Below are positions 1 through 7,036 of a stretch of DNA of 11,299 bases, one piece after another. The first letter of the stretch is position 1; every line of letters starts with the position of its first letter. This stretch comes from Pseudomonadota bacterium (GTDB taxonomy: Bacteria; Myxococcota_A; Polyangia; Polyangiales; Polyangiaceae): assembly GCA_023431345.1 (NCBI GenBank), contig JAEYWK010000069.1, forward strand, positions 1-11,299, in the 5' to 3' direction. The notes under the pieces were generated by a model, which searched no databases, had not been told where the DNA came from, and saw nothing but the letters and a program-made list of their open reading frames with translations. The position numbers and the translations under genes were made by a program.

Positions 1-53
1 GCGACGTAAGTGTGGTTCTTGCCGCGGGAAACCGGCCGTGCTCGGCGGCGTGA

Positions 54-377
54 TTGCGAGCAGGCGCGACGCGTGCGACGCCAAGGCGTGTCCAGCGAGC
101 GACCGCCGCCCACGTTCACGGAAGCCGGAACGCCTGCACCCAGTCGAGCGGCGGCAGTCAGCTCCTGCTGGATGGGGACGCCAGCTTGACCAGCAGCGGC
201 GCCGTAGGTCTCAAGGGCTCCAAGGTGACCGGCAAAGGCGACACGGAGGCCGGGCTCGACGGCGGCGGTTCGGTCGTCACGCTCACGCCGGCCAGCGCCG
301 ATCTCTCGGGCGCTCAGGTCAACGTCAGCGGCAAGGGCGTCGTGTCCATCGGCGGCCCCATGGTCAAAATCGGCTGA
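54..377 (+). pseudogene. 3' fragment of a VgrG-like T6SS spike gene
   Basis: Only the last ~75 codons (from about 147) are convincing. They encode short alternating beta-repeats rich in G, S, T, V and D, such as GSQLLLDGDASL, GAVGLKGSKVTGKGD and GGSVVTLTPASADLSG, ending in VSIGGPMVKIG. This is the style of the beta-helix/DUF2345-like tail of VgrG proteins. In this frame a TGA lies at 51-53, and no ATG follows until codons near the end; the only early candidate is TTG at 54. The residues from 54 to 146 look like an out-of-frame read and not like spike protein. The gene is therefore truncated, frameshifted, or joined by recombination near 147. It sits 17 nt upstream of the DUF6484 gene, which is normal VgrG company in T6SS effector cassettes. 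The VgrG identity is an inference from tail composition and context. It could instead be the tail of another beta-helical baseplate protein. Confidence 0.5.
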
Positions 378-383
378 GCCTCC

Positions 384-388
384 AGGAG
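384..388 (+). promoter_or_regulatory. Ribosome binding site for the DUF6484 gene
   Basis: AGGAG lies 6 nt before the ATG at 395. It decides the start, because the same frame stays open back to position 2 but reads there as basic low-complexity noise over the VgrG-like tail. Confidence 0.6.
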
Positions 389-394
389 CAACGC

Positions 395-985
395 ATGCAA
401 AACAGGACGCCGGACGGCAAGACGTTCCAAGAGGTCATCGAGGCCGCGCTCGAAGGTCGCGTCGCAGAGGCCGCGAGCGAAGGGGTGGAGGCCGCCGGCT
501 GCATCGTGGGGGAGGTGTTGGACACGCACCACCCCCACCTGCCCGGTCGAGTGTTCGTGCGCTTCCTCAAGGCGGACCAGCAAGCGGTGGAGCTGTGGGT
601 CCAAGCCGAGCGACACCTGCGGTTGCGCAAAGGGGACCGCGTCATTTTGATGATGCCCACCGGCTGGAAGCAATGGGTCGTCACCGGCGCGCTCGGGCGG
701 GAGCTGGAGCCACCTCCCGAGCCGACCGCAGACGTGCCGGACCTCCAGCTCGAGCCGGGCCAAGCCGTGCGCATCTTGAGCCACGACGGCACCGCGCTCA
801 TCACCGTGCGCCAGGGCGCAGATGGACCTGAGCTGCAGCTGGGCACCGGCAACGTCGAGCTCAAGGCCGCTCGCACGCTGCGCCTCACGGCGGACACCAT
901 CGAGCTACACGCCCAGCACGGCGGGGTGGATTTGCGGACCGAAGGCGACGCGGTGCTCCGCGCGAGAACGATTCGACTGAACTGA
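395..985 (+). CDS. DUF6484 domain protein (small VgrG-associated spike/baseplate-like protein)
   Basis: A protein of 196 residues. Residues ~35-101 match the DUF6484 pattern: GCIVGEVLD, then a Pro-Gly turn and VFVRFL, a strand pair, then LRKGDRVILMM and WVVTGALGR. This resembles the small OB-fold of phage gpV/gp5 and of the VgrG gp5 region. After a Pro-rich linker (PPPEPTADVPD), residues ~113-196 form regular short beta repeats (VELKAARTLRLTADTIEL, VDLRTEGDAVLRARTIRLN), like the VgrG needle. DUF6484 proteins are commonly encoded beside vgrG and PAAR/Rhs genes, but I know of no established biochemical role. Its place here, between a VgrG tail and the TPR-Rhs pair, suggests a tip component or an adaptor that helps load the PAAR-Rhs effector. 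The start is chosen on AGGAG at 384-388. There is no signal peptide or membrane segment, so it should be cytoplasmic until secreted. The family call is fairly sure; the role is inferred. Confidence 0.75.
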   Translation: MQNRTPDGKTFQEVIEAALEGRVAEAASEGVEAAGCIVGEVLDTHHPHLPGRVFVRFLKADQQAVELWVQAERHLRLRKGDRVILMMPTGWKQWVVTGALGRELEPPPEPTADVPDLQLEPGQAVRILSHDGTALITVRQGADGPELQLGTGNVELKAARTLRLTADTIELHAQHGGVDLRTEGDAVLRARTIRLN

Positions 986-1015
986 TTCGTGGGCAAGAGC
1001 GAGGGTTAGGAAAGT

Positions 1016-2266
1016 ATGCAGCGCGCAGCCGATGCCCTGGTGGGCACGCTCCGGGAGTTCATCAACCAGCCGGACTATCCGACGCTCGTCTTGGGCAGCA
1101 CGGACGCGGCCATCGCCCTGCCCAACCGCACGCTGTACAGCTTCGCTCAGGAAGACGAGGACCACTACTACCTCCTCTTCACCTCCCCGTGCCCGAGCGC
1201 GCCCGCCTACATGGACGCGCTCGCTGAGTCCTTGGTCACGCAACGCGAAGCGCTGAACGCGGAGCTGGTCGCGCGGCAGCACCCTCCCCTTCCCCCCTTT
1301 CCGCTGGAAGTAGAGGACACCCGCGTCCCGCCCGCGAAGCGCTTGCAAGCCGCCGTGCAGTGGTGTGGCGAGCACCTGATCGGTCCGGACGACATCGTCT
1401 GGGCCCTGCTGCCGAGCGAGCTCGGCGACGTGGAAGGCTACAAGGCCCTCGTCGCGCCCCTGCTCGCGCCACAAAAAGTCGAGCCGTGGATGGACCGCCA
1501 CCGCTTCATCCTGCGCGACCGCGATCCGCAGCCCGCGATCATTCCGGACCTGCTCCAGGCTCAGAACGACCGCGTGCTCGTGATGGAGCTGGACTTCAGC
1601 AACGAGTCGGTCGAGCGCGACTTGCACGCCACCGCCCTGAACCAAACCCTGCCCCCTGACGACCGGGTGATGGCCTTCTTCCAGCTCGGCGCCATCGACT
1701 TCGCCTTCAAGCGCTACCCGCAAGCCCTAGAAAAATACGGCGCCTGCTTCAACTACTGGGACGCCAAGGGGGAGCCCGCGTTGGCCTCGCTCTGCCTCAA
1801 GGGCGCGGGCGACGCGATGCTGCTCGCCGGGCAACCGCTGGAGGCGCTCAAATTCTTCCAGCAAGCGGTCGCGCTCTCCCTCAAGTCGGGTAACCTCACC
1901 GCCCTGCAACAAGCGCTGTTCAGCGCCGGCAGCCTCTCTTTGGACCTCGGCAAAACCGAGGACGCGGAAGGCTACTTCAAGCACGCAAGTGACGCCTCCG
2001 GCAAGCTGTGTAACCCGTACACCAAGTGCGACGCCCTAGAAAAGCAGGGCGAAGCGCAGTGGAAGCTCGGCCGCTACCGCGAAGCGCAAGAGAGCTGGCT
2101 CGCCGGCAAAAACCTCGCCCGACAGTTCGGCTACACCGACCGCGCGCTCACCATCCTGGACCGCCTCATCGCCATGTACCGCGTCTCCGGCATGATGAAC
2201 GACGCCGCAGCTTGCGAACAAGAAAGAGCGCAAATCAGCGCCGGAGCGCCGCATGTCCCAGCCTAG
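1016..2266 (+). CDS. TPR protein, probable adaptor/chaperone for the downstream PAAR-Rhs effector
   Basis: A soluble protein of 416 residues. Residues 1-~200 are unlike any domain I can name. They begin with an amphipathic segment, then a beta-rich part (PTLVLGSTDAAIALPNRTLY), and contain WALLPSE and VLVMELDF. Residues ~216-400 are tandem tetratricopeptide-like helical pairs with the usual small/aromatic spacing: AFFQLGAIDFAFKRYPQALEKY, SLCLKGAGDAMLLAGQPLEALKFF, QALFSAGSLSLDLGKTEDAEGYF and DALEKQGEAQWKLGRYREAQESW. TPR arrays bind partner proteins. The stop codon lies 11 bases inside rhs (14-nt overlap), which suggests translational coupling and fixed stoichiometry. No Eag-type (DUF1795) chaperone gene is present, so this protein is the best candidate for holding the Rhs N-terminus before loading. 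That role is inference. The start follows AGGA at 1008-1011, with no better upstream choice. Confidence 0.75.
   Translation: MQRAADALVGTLREFINQPDYPTLVLGSTDAAIALPNRTLYSFAQEDEDHYYLLFTSPCPSAPAYMDALAESLVTQREALNAELVARQHPPLPPFPLEVEDTRVPPAKRLQAAVQWCGEHLIGPDDIVWALLPSELGDVEGYKALVAPLLAPQKVEPWMDRHRFILRDRDPQPAIIPDLLQAQNDRVLVMELDFSNESVERDLHATALNQTLPPDDRVMAFFQLGAIDFAFKRYPQALEKYGACFNYWDAKGEPALASLCLKGAGDAMLLAGQPLEALKFFQQAVALSLKSGNLTALQQALFSAGSLSLDLGKTEDAEGYFKHASDASGKLCNPYTKCDALEKQGEAQWKLGRYREAQESWLAGKNLARQFGYTDRALTILDRLIAMYRVSGMMNDAAACEQERAQISAGAPHVPA
2243..2246 (+). promoter_or_regulatory. Ribosome binding site for rhs inside the TPR gene
   Basis: GGAG lies 6 nt before the ATG at 2253, inside the last codons of the TPR gene. 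It supports the long glycine-rich N-terminus as translated. The next in-frame candidate is the ATG at 2613, which would skip the whole glycine-rich head. Confidence 0.5.
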
Positions 2267-5200
2267 TGGCGGAAGCGGAGGCGGAGCCAGCGGCGGAGGC
2301 GGAGCCAGCGGCGGAGGCGGAAGCTTCGGCGGAGGCGGAGCCAGCGGCGGCTGGGGCGACGACGACAACAACCCCAGCGGAGGCAACCCCAGCGGAGGCA
2401 ACCCCAGCGGAGGCAGCGGCGGTGCGACGGGCCCGAGAGCAACCGGAGGCGGCAACGCTACGGCGCCGAGCGGCGGCGGTGGTTCTGGAGCTGGAGGAGC
2501 ACGAGGCAGAGCCGGCGGAAGCAGCGGCGGCGGAAGCAGCGGCGGCGGAAGCGGCGGCGGCGGTCGTCCCGCCCCACCCCCTCCGAGCGGCGGAGGTGCG
2601 AGGCCGATCGCAATGGGCCCGCCCGTCAAAGGCAAGGCGCGCCTCGCGTCCCAACCCGCTCCCGTCGAGATCCCGAACTCGGGCAACGCCCGCCTCGACG
2701 CGATGGGCGACGTCTTCAACAACGCCCTCGCGCCATTTCAGAACGCGCCCCCCGCCGAGCAAGGCGCCCTCGGCGTCGTAAACCAAGCCATCGGCGCCGT
2801 GATGGGCCTGCAGGGCCTCGGCATGGAGCTGATGAACACCGGCTTCGCGATGGCCACCGCCGGCATCGCCGCCGCCATGCCCGCGTTCCCCGCCGCCTTC
2901 TTGACCGTGCCGCACATCGGCATGCCGCACGCGCACGCCCACCCGCCGAGCCTCATCCCTCCCGCGCCGCCGGTGCCGCTGCCCAGCATCGGCACCGTGC
3001 TCATGGCCGGCAGCGTCGGCGTCCTCGTCTGCGGCATGCCCGCCGCACGCTGCGGCGACCTCGGCCTCGCCGTCACCTGCGGCAGCTTCTCCCCCGCCTT
3101 CGACATCTTCCTCGGCTCCAGCAACACCTTCATCGCCGGCAACCGCGCCGCCCGCATGACGGACATGACGCGGCATTGCAACCCCGCCAGCGCCGCCCTC
3201 GCCGTCAGCCGCGGCGCCGCGCTCTTCAGCGCCGCCGTCGGAGCCGTCGGCGTCGCTGCCGACGCAGCCGGTGGCGGCGCCGTCACCGGATCGATAGCTC
3301 AAATCGCAGCCGACCTTGCGGCAGCGGCCATGAGCGCCTTGCTCGGAAAAGACCCGGGCATTCCGCCCGCCATGGGCGCCCTCATGATGGGCGCGCCCAC
3401 CGTCCTCATCGGCGGCTTTCCGTGTCCGAATCTCCCGGATCCGCTCAGCGCCATGATGAAGGGCCTGAAGTGCCTGGCGAAGAAGGTCGCGAAGAGCAAG
3501 GGCTTTGGCAAGGTGCTGAACAAGGTCGGCCTTTGCAATTCGCCCGGCGAGCCCATCGAGCCGGCGACTGGCGTCGTCTTCAATGAATTCCCGGAGTGGG
3601 AAGATCCGGAGAGCGGCTTCGAGTGGGGTCGTCACTACCGCAGCGACTGGAACGAAACTGACGGGCCGCTCGGATACGGGCATCGCCACCGTTACCAGCA
3701 GCGCCTCACGCTGCTCCGCAAGCGCGCCGTCTACGAAGCGCACGATGGCGAGATGGTTGCCATCGAAAAGCGCGACGATGGCACTTACGCCGACATCGCC
3801 GGTCACAGCCTGAAGTGCACTAGCGAAGAGCAGTTCGAGCTGCGCACCGATCGGGACGAAGTGATCGACTTCGAGATCATCTCCGGCAGCATGCCAGAGA
3901 TGGCCCGCCCTGTGCGCTACTCGAAGGGAGCGCTTACCCTCTACTTCTACTACGACGGTTCAGGTCGCCTTTACGCCCTCGCACAGCAGATTGGCGCTCA
4001 AACGCTCGATACTCGCCTCAGCTACGATCCAGAGGGGCACATCGTCGAGGTCCAGCGAGGTCTCCGCGCCGGCGCTCCACTCACCATCGCTCGCTACGCC
4101 TACCAAGACGGCTGCATCGCAGCCTGGCAAGACGTCCTCGGTGCGACCGCGCAGTTCGCCTACGGCGCCGACCGCCGGATGACCAGGCTCACTGATCGGC
4201 GCGGCTACAGCTTCCACTGGCAATACGACGCAGCGAGCGGCCGCTGCATCAAGACTGGCGGCGACGACGGGCTCTGGGGCGTCGAGGCGCGCTACCAAGC
4301 CAGCCAGGCCGTCTTTCGAGAACCGGACGGCGGCGAGTGGACCTACAAGTTCTATCCGGACGGGACCGTCTCGCACATCCTCGATCCGGACGGAGGCGTG
4401 AAGCACTACATTTGGGACGAGGAAAAGGGCCGAATTAAGGCTCAAGTCTCACCGGGAGGCATTACCTACGGCTGGCGGTACGACGAGCGCGGCGTTCACA
4501 TAGGCCGGAGCGACCCGTTTCGGAACTTGCTTCCGCCTGAGGACGTCAACCCCACTGCGCGCAGCCCGCTGCGCGATCGCGGACCGGTGACTCAGGCTGA
4601 GTGGCTTTGTGGTCGGCCTACTTGGAGCCAGCCAGCTCGGCTTGCCGCGTTGCCGCGCGCAGTCAACCAAGTCCTGACGAGCATCGAGCCAGTCGCCGTT
4701 CGCGGTTCCGTGCTTCCGCCTCCGCTCCGTGACGCTGCGAATCGCATCGTCGAAGAACCGCAGCCCGACGGCTCCAGGGTCTGGCGTCAACTCGATCCCG
4801 AAGGCAACGAGATAGCCCGGACCGACGCGAACGGGAACGTCTGGCGGAAGACCTTCGTGTCCTGGAATTTGGTCGGCGCAGAGTATACTCCGCTCGGCTA
4901 CAAGTCTGAGTATGGCTACGACCATCGCGAAGCGCTGAAGTACCTCGTCGACGGCAACGGGAACCGAACCGACTTCGTTCGCAACAAGAGGGGCGCTCTT
5001 GTCGAAGTCGCGGAGAACGGGGCCGTTCGCGCCAAGTACCGCAGAAACGCGGACGACCACGTCCTCGAGCTACGCGATGGCGCGGGCAACGTTCTCGTCG
5101 AATACAAAACCGACGCCCGCGGGCTCGACGCAGCGGCGACGCTAGCGAGCGGCGAAAAGTATAGCTTCGGCTACGATCATCACGGGTATTGCACCGAGGC

Positions 5201-7016
5201 TTCGTCCACGCAGCACGAAGTCAAGCTCGCCTACCATCGCAGCGATCGTTGTCGGAAAGAAGACGTCCGCGACGGCCAAGGCGTCGCGAACCAGTACTAC
5301 ACGGACAAGCTCGAGCGCAGCTTCGTGCTCGGCAAGTTCCTCATCCTCTACGGCTTCAAGGACGGGGCGCAGCTCGTTCGAACGCCCGATGGCTCCAACC
5401 ATCGATTCTACCGAACCGACGACTCGACGCTCGTCCGAGTCAACGGCAACGGTACGCGCGAGGCGCTCGAGTTCGACGTCGAAGATCGGCTCTGCTCGCG
5501 CGTCTGCTGGACCGAGCAGGACGGCCAGTCCGGCCCGAGCTGGACCACACGCTACCGATACGGGGCAGTCGGTGAGCTCCTCGCCGCCATCGACAACGAG
5601 CACGGTCCAACCAGCTACGCCTACGACGCCGACAATCGGCTCGTACTGCAGCGGGACGCCGACGGGAACGAACGACAGTACCAATACGACCCCGGCGGCA
5701 ACGTCGCCCACACCCCGACCCATCGCTTCATCGAGCACACGCGTGGCAACCGCATGGTCGTCAGCCACGCAGAGAGCTTCTCGTACGACGCACTAGGAAG
5801 ACTCCACAAGCGACGAGCCGCTAGCGGCGTCGAGACGACGCACACCTACGATTCGCGCGGCCAGCTCCTCGAAGTATCTTGGAGCGATCGACCAGAACGC
5901 TGGACCGCGGCCTACGACGGCCTGGGTCGCCGAGTCTGGCGGCAATACGGTGACGAGCGCACCGAGTTCTATTGGGATGGGGATCGACTAGCCGCCGAGA
6001 TCGATCCGAAAGGCCGTGTTCGCGTTTACGCATACGCCAACCAGGACGCGCTCACGCCGTTCATGTGGCTCGACTACGACGGCGTCGACGCCGAGCCGGC
6101 CAGCGGCAAGGCGTACTACCTCTTCGCGGCCCCGACGGGCATGCCGCTCCGAGTGGAGGACGCCGGACGCAACATCGTTTGGCGCGCGCAAGCGGTCGAC
6201 GCTTACGGCGCCGTAACCGTCGCCGAAGGCGCTGAGGTGAGCCTACGCCTGCGCTTCGCGGGTCACTTCTTGGATGAGCACACGGGGCTCTTCTACAACC
6301 GATTCCGCGACTACGACCCGGGCGTCGCCAGGTACATACAGCCCGACCCGATCGGCCACGAAGGCGGGCTCAATCTCTACGCCTACCTGAGCAATCCCAA
6401 CGTCGACGTCGACTTGCGCGGCCTTATCCACCCGAAGAAGACGGGGACCGGTGAAGCGGGGAAGAAAGATCCGTTCCCGCCGCGAACGAAAGAAGCCAGA
6501 GAAGAGGCGAAGAAGGTCGTGAAGGCACTGAATGAGCTAAAAGCCAAGGAGCCAAGGAGGACCCGCGACAAGAACAAAGTGGTCCAAGTATTCACGCACG
6601 AAGACGGAACGGTGTCCGTCGGTATCTCCGGCAAGCCCCACGACGCGAAAAATCGCGAGCTCGGCGATCGCTTGGCGAACAAGCTGAACGAAGGACACGA
6701 TCCACCTAAGTACCGTGTTGCGCCCAGCACGGATTCGAAGCACATTGACGAAGATAAGCTAAACGATCACACTGCCGACAGGGGCAACGAGCGAGGCGTG
6801 TGCGGTGAGCCGAACGGCTCCGCCGCTGCACATGGCCATGATAGCCCGATCACCGGGCACGACACCCGATGGCGCGGGGATCCAGAAACGAACCCCCACA
6901 AGTTCGAGGGGCCCAATGACGACGGCACGCCAGCGGAGCCGGGCCAGATGAAGCCCTGCAACACGTGCGCTGATCCAGAGAATCGCGACACCTACATGGA
7001 CCATGCTAATTCTTAG
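2253..7016 (+). CDS. PAAR-Rhs T6SS effector with a C-terminal deaminase-like toxin
   Basis: A polymorphic toxin of 1587 residues. Residues 1-118 are almost pure Gly/Ser/Asn/Pro. Residues ~220-311 are PAAR-like, with two AARxxD motifs (264-269 and 299-304), the second extended to AARMTDMTRH; possible zinc ligands include C260, C276, H308 and C309. An Ala-rich hydrophobic stretch (~312-365) follows, then a second PAAR-like half (MGALMMGAPTVLIGGFPCPNL). DUF6531 starts near 429. YD/RHS repeats fill ~560-1300 (for example YDALGR at 1178-1183). The Rhs core end, GLFYNRFRDYDPGVARYIQ followed by DPIG, is at 1345-1368, and the second core motif is DLRGL (1387-1391). PAAR caps the VgrG spike, the Rhs repeats form a cage around the toxin, and an aspartyl self-cleavage at the core end usually frees the toxin. 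The final ~196 residues carry C-G-E (1517-1519) and P-C-N-T-C (1568-1572), a deaminase zinc site. Architecture is certain; the toxin activity is predicted. Confidence 0.93.
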   Translation: MSQPSGGSGGGASGGGGASGGGGSFGGGGASGGWGDDDNNPSGGNPSGGNPSGGSGGATGPRATGGGNATAPSGGGGSGAGGARGRAGGSSGGGSSGGGSGGGGRPAPPPPSGGGARPIAMGPPVKGKARLASQPAPVEIPNSGNARLDAMGDVFNNALAPFQNAPPAEQGALGVVNQAIGAVMGLQGLGMELMNTGFAMATAGIAAAMPAFPAAFLTVPHIGMPHAHAHPPSLIPPAPPVPLPSIGTVLMAGSVGVLVCGMPAARCGDLGLAVTCGSFSPAFDIFLGSSNTFIAGNRAARMTDMTRHCNPASAALAVSRGAALFSAAVGAVGVAADAAGGGAVTGSIAQIAADLAAAAMSALLGKDPGIPPAMGALMMGAPTVLIGGFPCPNLPDPLSAMMKGLKCLAKKVAKSKGFGKVLNKVGLCNSPGEPIEPATGVVFNEFPEWEDPESGFEWGRHYRSDWNETDGPLGYGHRHRYQQRLTLLRKRAVYEAHDGEMVAIEKRDDGTYADIAGHSLKCTSEEQFELRTDRDEVIDFEIISGSMPEMARPVRYSKGALTLYFYYDGSGRLYALAQQIGAQTLDTRLSYDPEGHIVEVQRGLRAGAPLTIARYAYQDGCIAAWQDVLGATAQFAYGADRRMTRLTDRRGYSFHWQYDAASGRCIKTGGDDGLWGVEARYQASQAVFREPDGGEWTYKFYPDGTVSHILDPDGGVKHYIWDEEKGRIKAQVSPGGITYGWRYDERGVHIGRSDPFRNLLPPEDVNPTARSPLRDRGPVTQAEWLCGRPTWSQPARLAALPRAVNQVLTSIEPVAVRGSVLPPPLRDAANRIVEEPQPDGSRVWRQLDPEGNEIARTDANGNVWRKTFVSWNLVGAEYTPLGYKSEYGYDHREALKYLVDGNGNRTDFVRNKRGALVEVAENGAVRAKYRRNADDHVLELRDGAGNVLVEYKTDARGLDAAATLASGEKYSFGYDHHGYCTEASSTQHEVKLAYHRSDRCRKEDVRDGQGVANQYYTDKLERSFVLGKFLILYGFKDGAQLVRTPDGSNHRFYRTDDSTLVRVNGNGTREALEFDVEDRLCSRVCWTEQDGQSGPSWTTRYRYGAVGELLAAIDNEHGPTSYAYDADNRLVLQRDADGNERQYQYDPGGNVAHTPTHRFIEHTRGNRMVVSHAESFSYDALGRLHKRRAASGVETTHTYDSRGQLLEVSWSDRPERWTAAYDGLGRRVWRQYGDERTEFYWDGDRLAAEIDPKGRVRVYAYANQDALTPFMWLDYDGVDAEPASGKAYYLFAAPTGMPLRVEDAGRNIVWRAQAVDAYGAVTVAEGAEVSLRLRFAGHFLDEHTGLFYNRFRDYDPGVARYIQPDPIGHEGGLNLYAYLSNPNVDVDLRGLIHPKKTGTGEAGKKDPFPPRTKEAREEAKKVVKALNELKAKEPRRTRDKNKVVQVFTHEDGTVSVGISGKPHDAKNRELGDRLANKLNEGHDPPKYRVAPSTDSKHIDEDKLNDHTADRGNERGVCGEPNGSAAAHGHDSPITGHDTRWRGDPETNPHKFEGPNDDGTPAEPGQMKPCNTCADPENRDTYMDHANS
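2370..2414 (+). repeat. Three exact 15-bp tandem repeats in the rhs head
   Basis: The unit AACCCCAGCGGAGGC occurs three times without mismatch and encodes NPSGG three times (residues 40-54). It sits inside a longer stretch (2268-2610) of imperfect GGCGGAGGCGGAGCCAGC- and GGAAGCAGCGGCGGC-type repeats. All units are multiples of three, so slippage would change length without breaking the frame. Confidence 0.9.
3363..3475 (+). repeat. 113-nt direct repeat, copy 1 (near-identical to 10275-10387)
   Basis: This block of the PAAR-like part of rhs matches 10275-10387 with a single mismatch (3440 T against 10352 C), including 77 identical bases at 3363-3439. Flanking parts of the two rhs copies differ at many silent sites, so the identity here exceeds what protein conservation needs. 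The offset between copies is a constant 6912 nt from 3135 through this block. Confidence 0.85.
6426..7016 (+). other. Rhs C-terminal toxin domain, deaminase-like (YwqJ/SCP1.201-type superfamily)
   Basis: This is the variable tip of the Rhs protein, residues ~1392-1587. A Lys/Glu-rich helical leader (~1395-1440) is followed by a strand pair (VVQVFTHEDGTVSVGIS, 1443-1459), a helix (NRELGDRLANKLNEG), and then C-G-E-P at 1517-1520 with an Ala-rich helix, a strand around TRWRG, and P-C-N-T-C at 1568-1572. In deaminases the C (or H) of C-x-E and the two Cys of PCxxC hold zinc, and the Glu moves the proton. The order and spacing fit. The helix after PCxxC is short, since the protein ends 15 residues later. 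The region is poorer in G+C than the scaffold (33 of 60 bases at 6541-6600 against 42 of 60 at 2821-2880), as expected of a swapped tip. The substrate (DNA, RNA or nucleotide) cannot be read from sequence. Confidence 0.65.
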
Positions 7017-7036
7017 TCGCTTGCAGTGGAGCTGAG

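Noticed and set aside
38..394. N-terminal extension of the DUF6484 frame
   Set aside because: The frame is open, but residues are Arg/Gln-rich noise over the VgrG-like tail, and ATG 395 has a good ribosome site and matches the domain length.
905..1723. A 272-codon minus-strand frame opposite the TPR gene
   Set aside because: It has no domain signature and overlaps two well-supported plus-strand genes, so it is a third-position G+C artefact.
2268..2610. Possible CRISPR or minisatellite array
   Set aside because: The repeats are contiguous, in frame and encode Gly/Ser units. There are no spacers.
2235..3806. A 523-codon open frame on the minus strand opposite rhs
   Set aside because: It is an antisense shadow of the G+C-rich rhs codons. 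Its translation is Ala/Gly/Arg-biased low complexity, and the plus frame shows clear PAAR and DUF6531 motifs.
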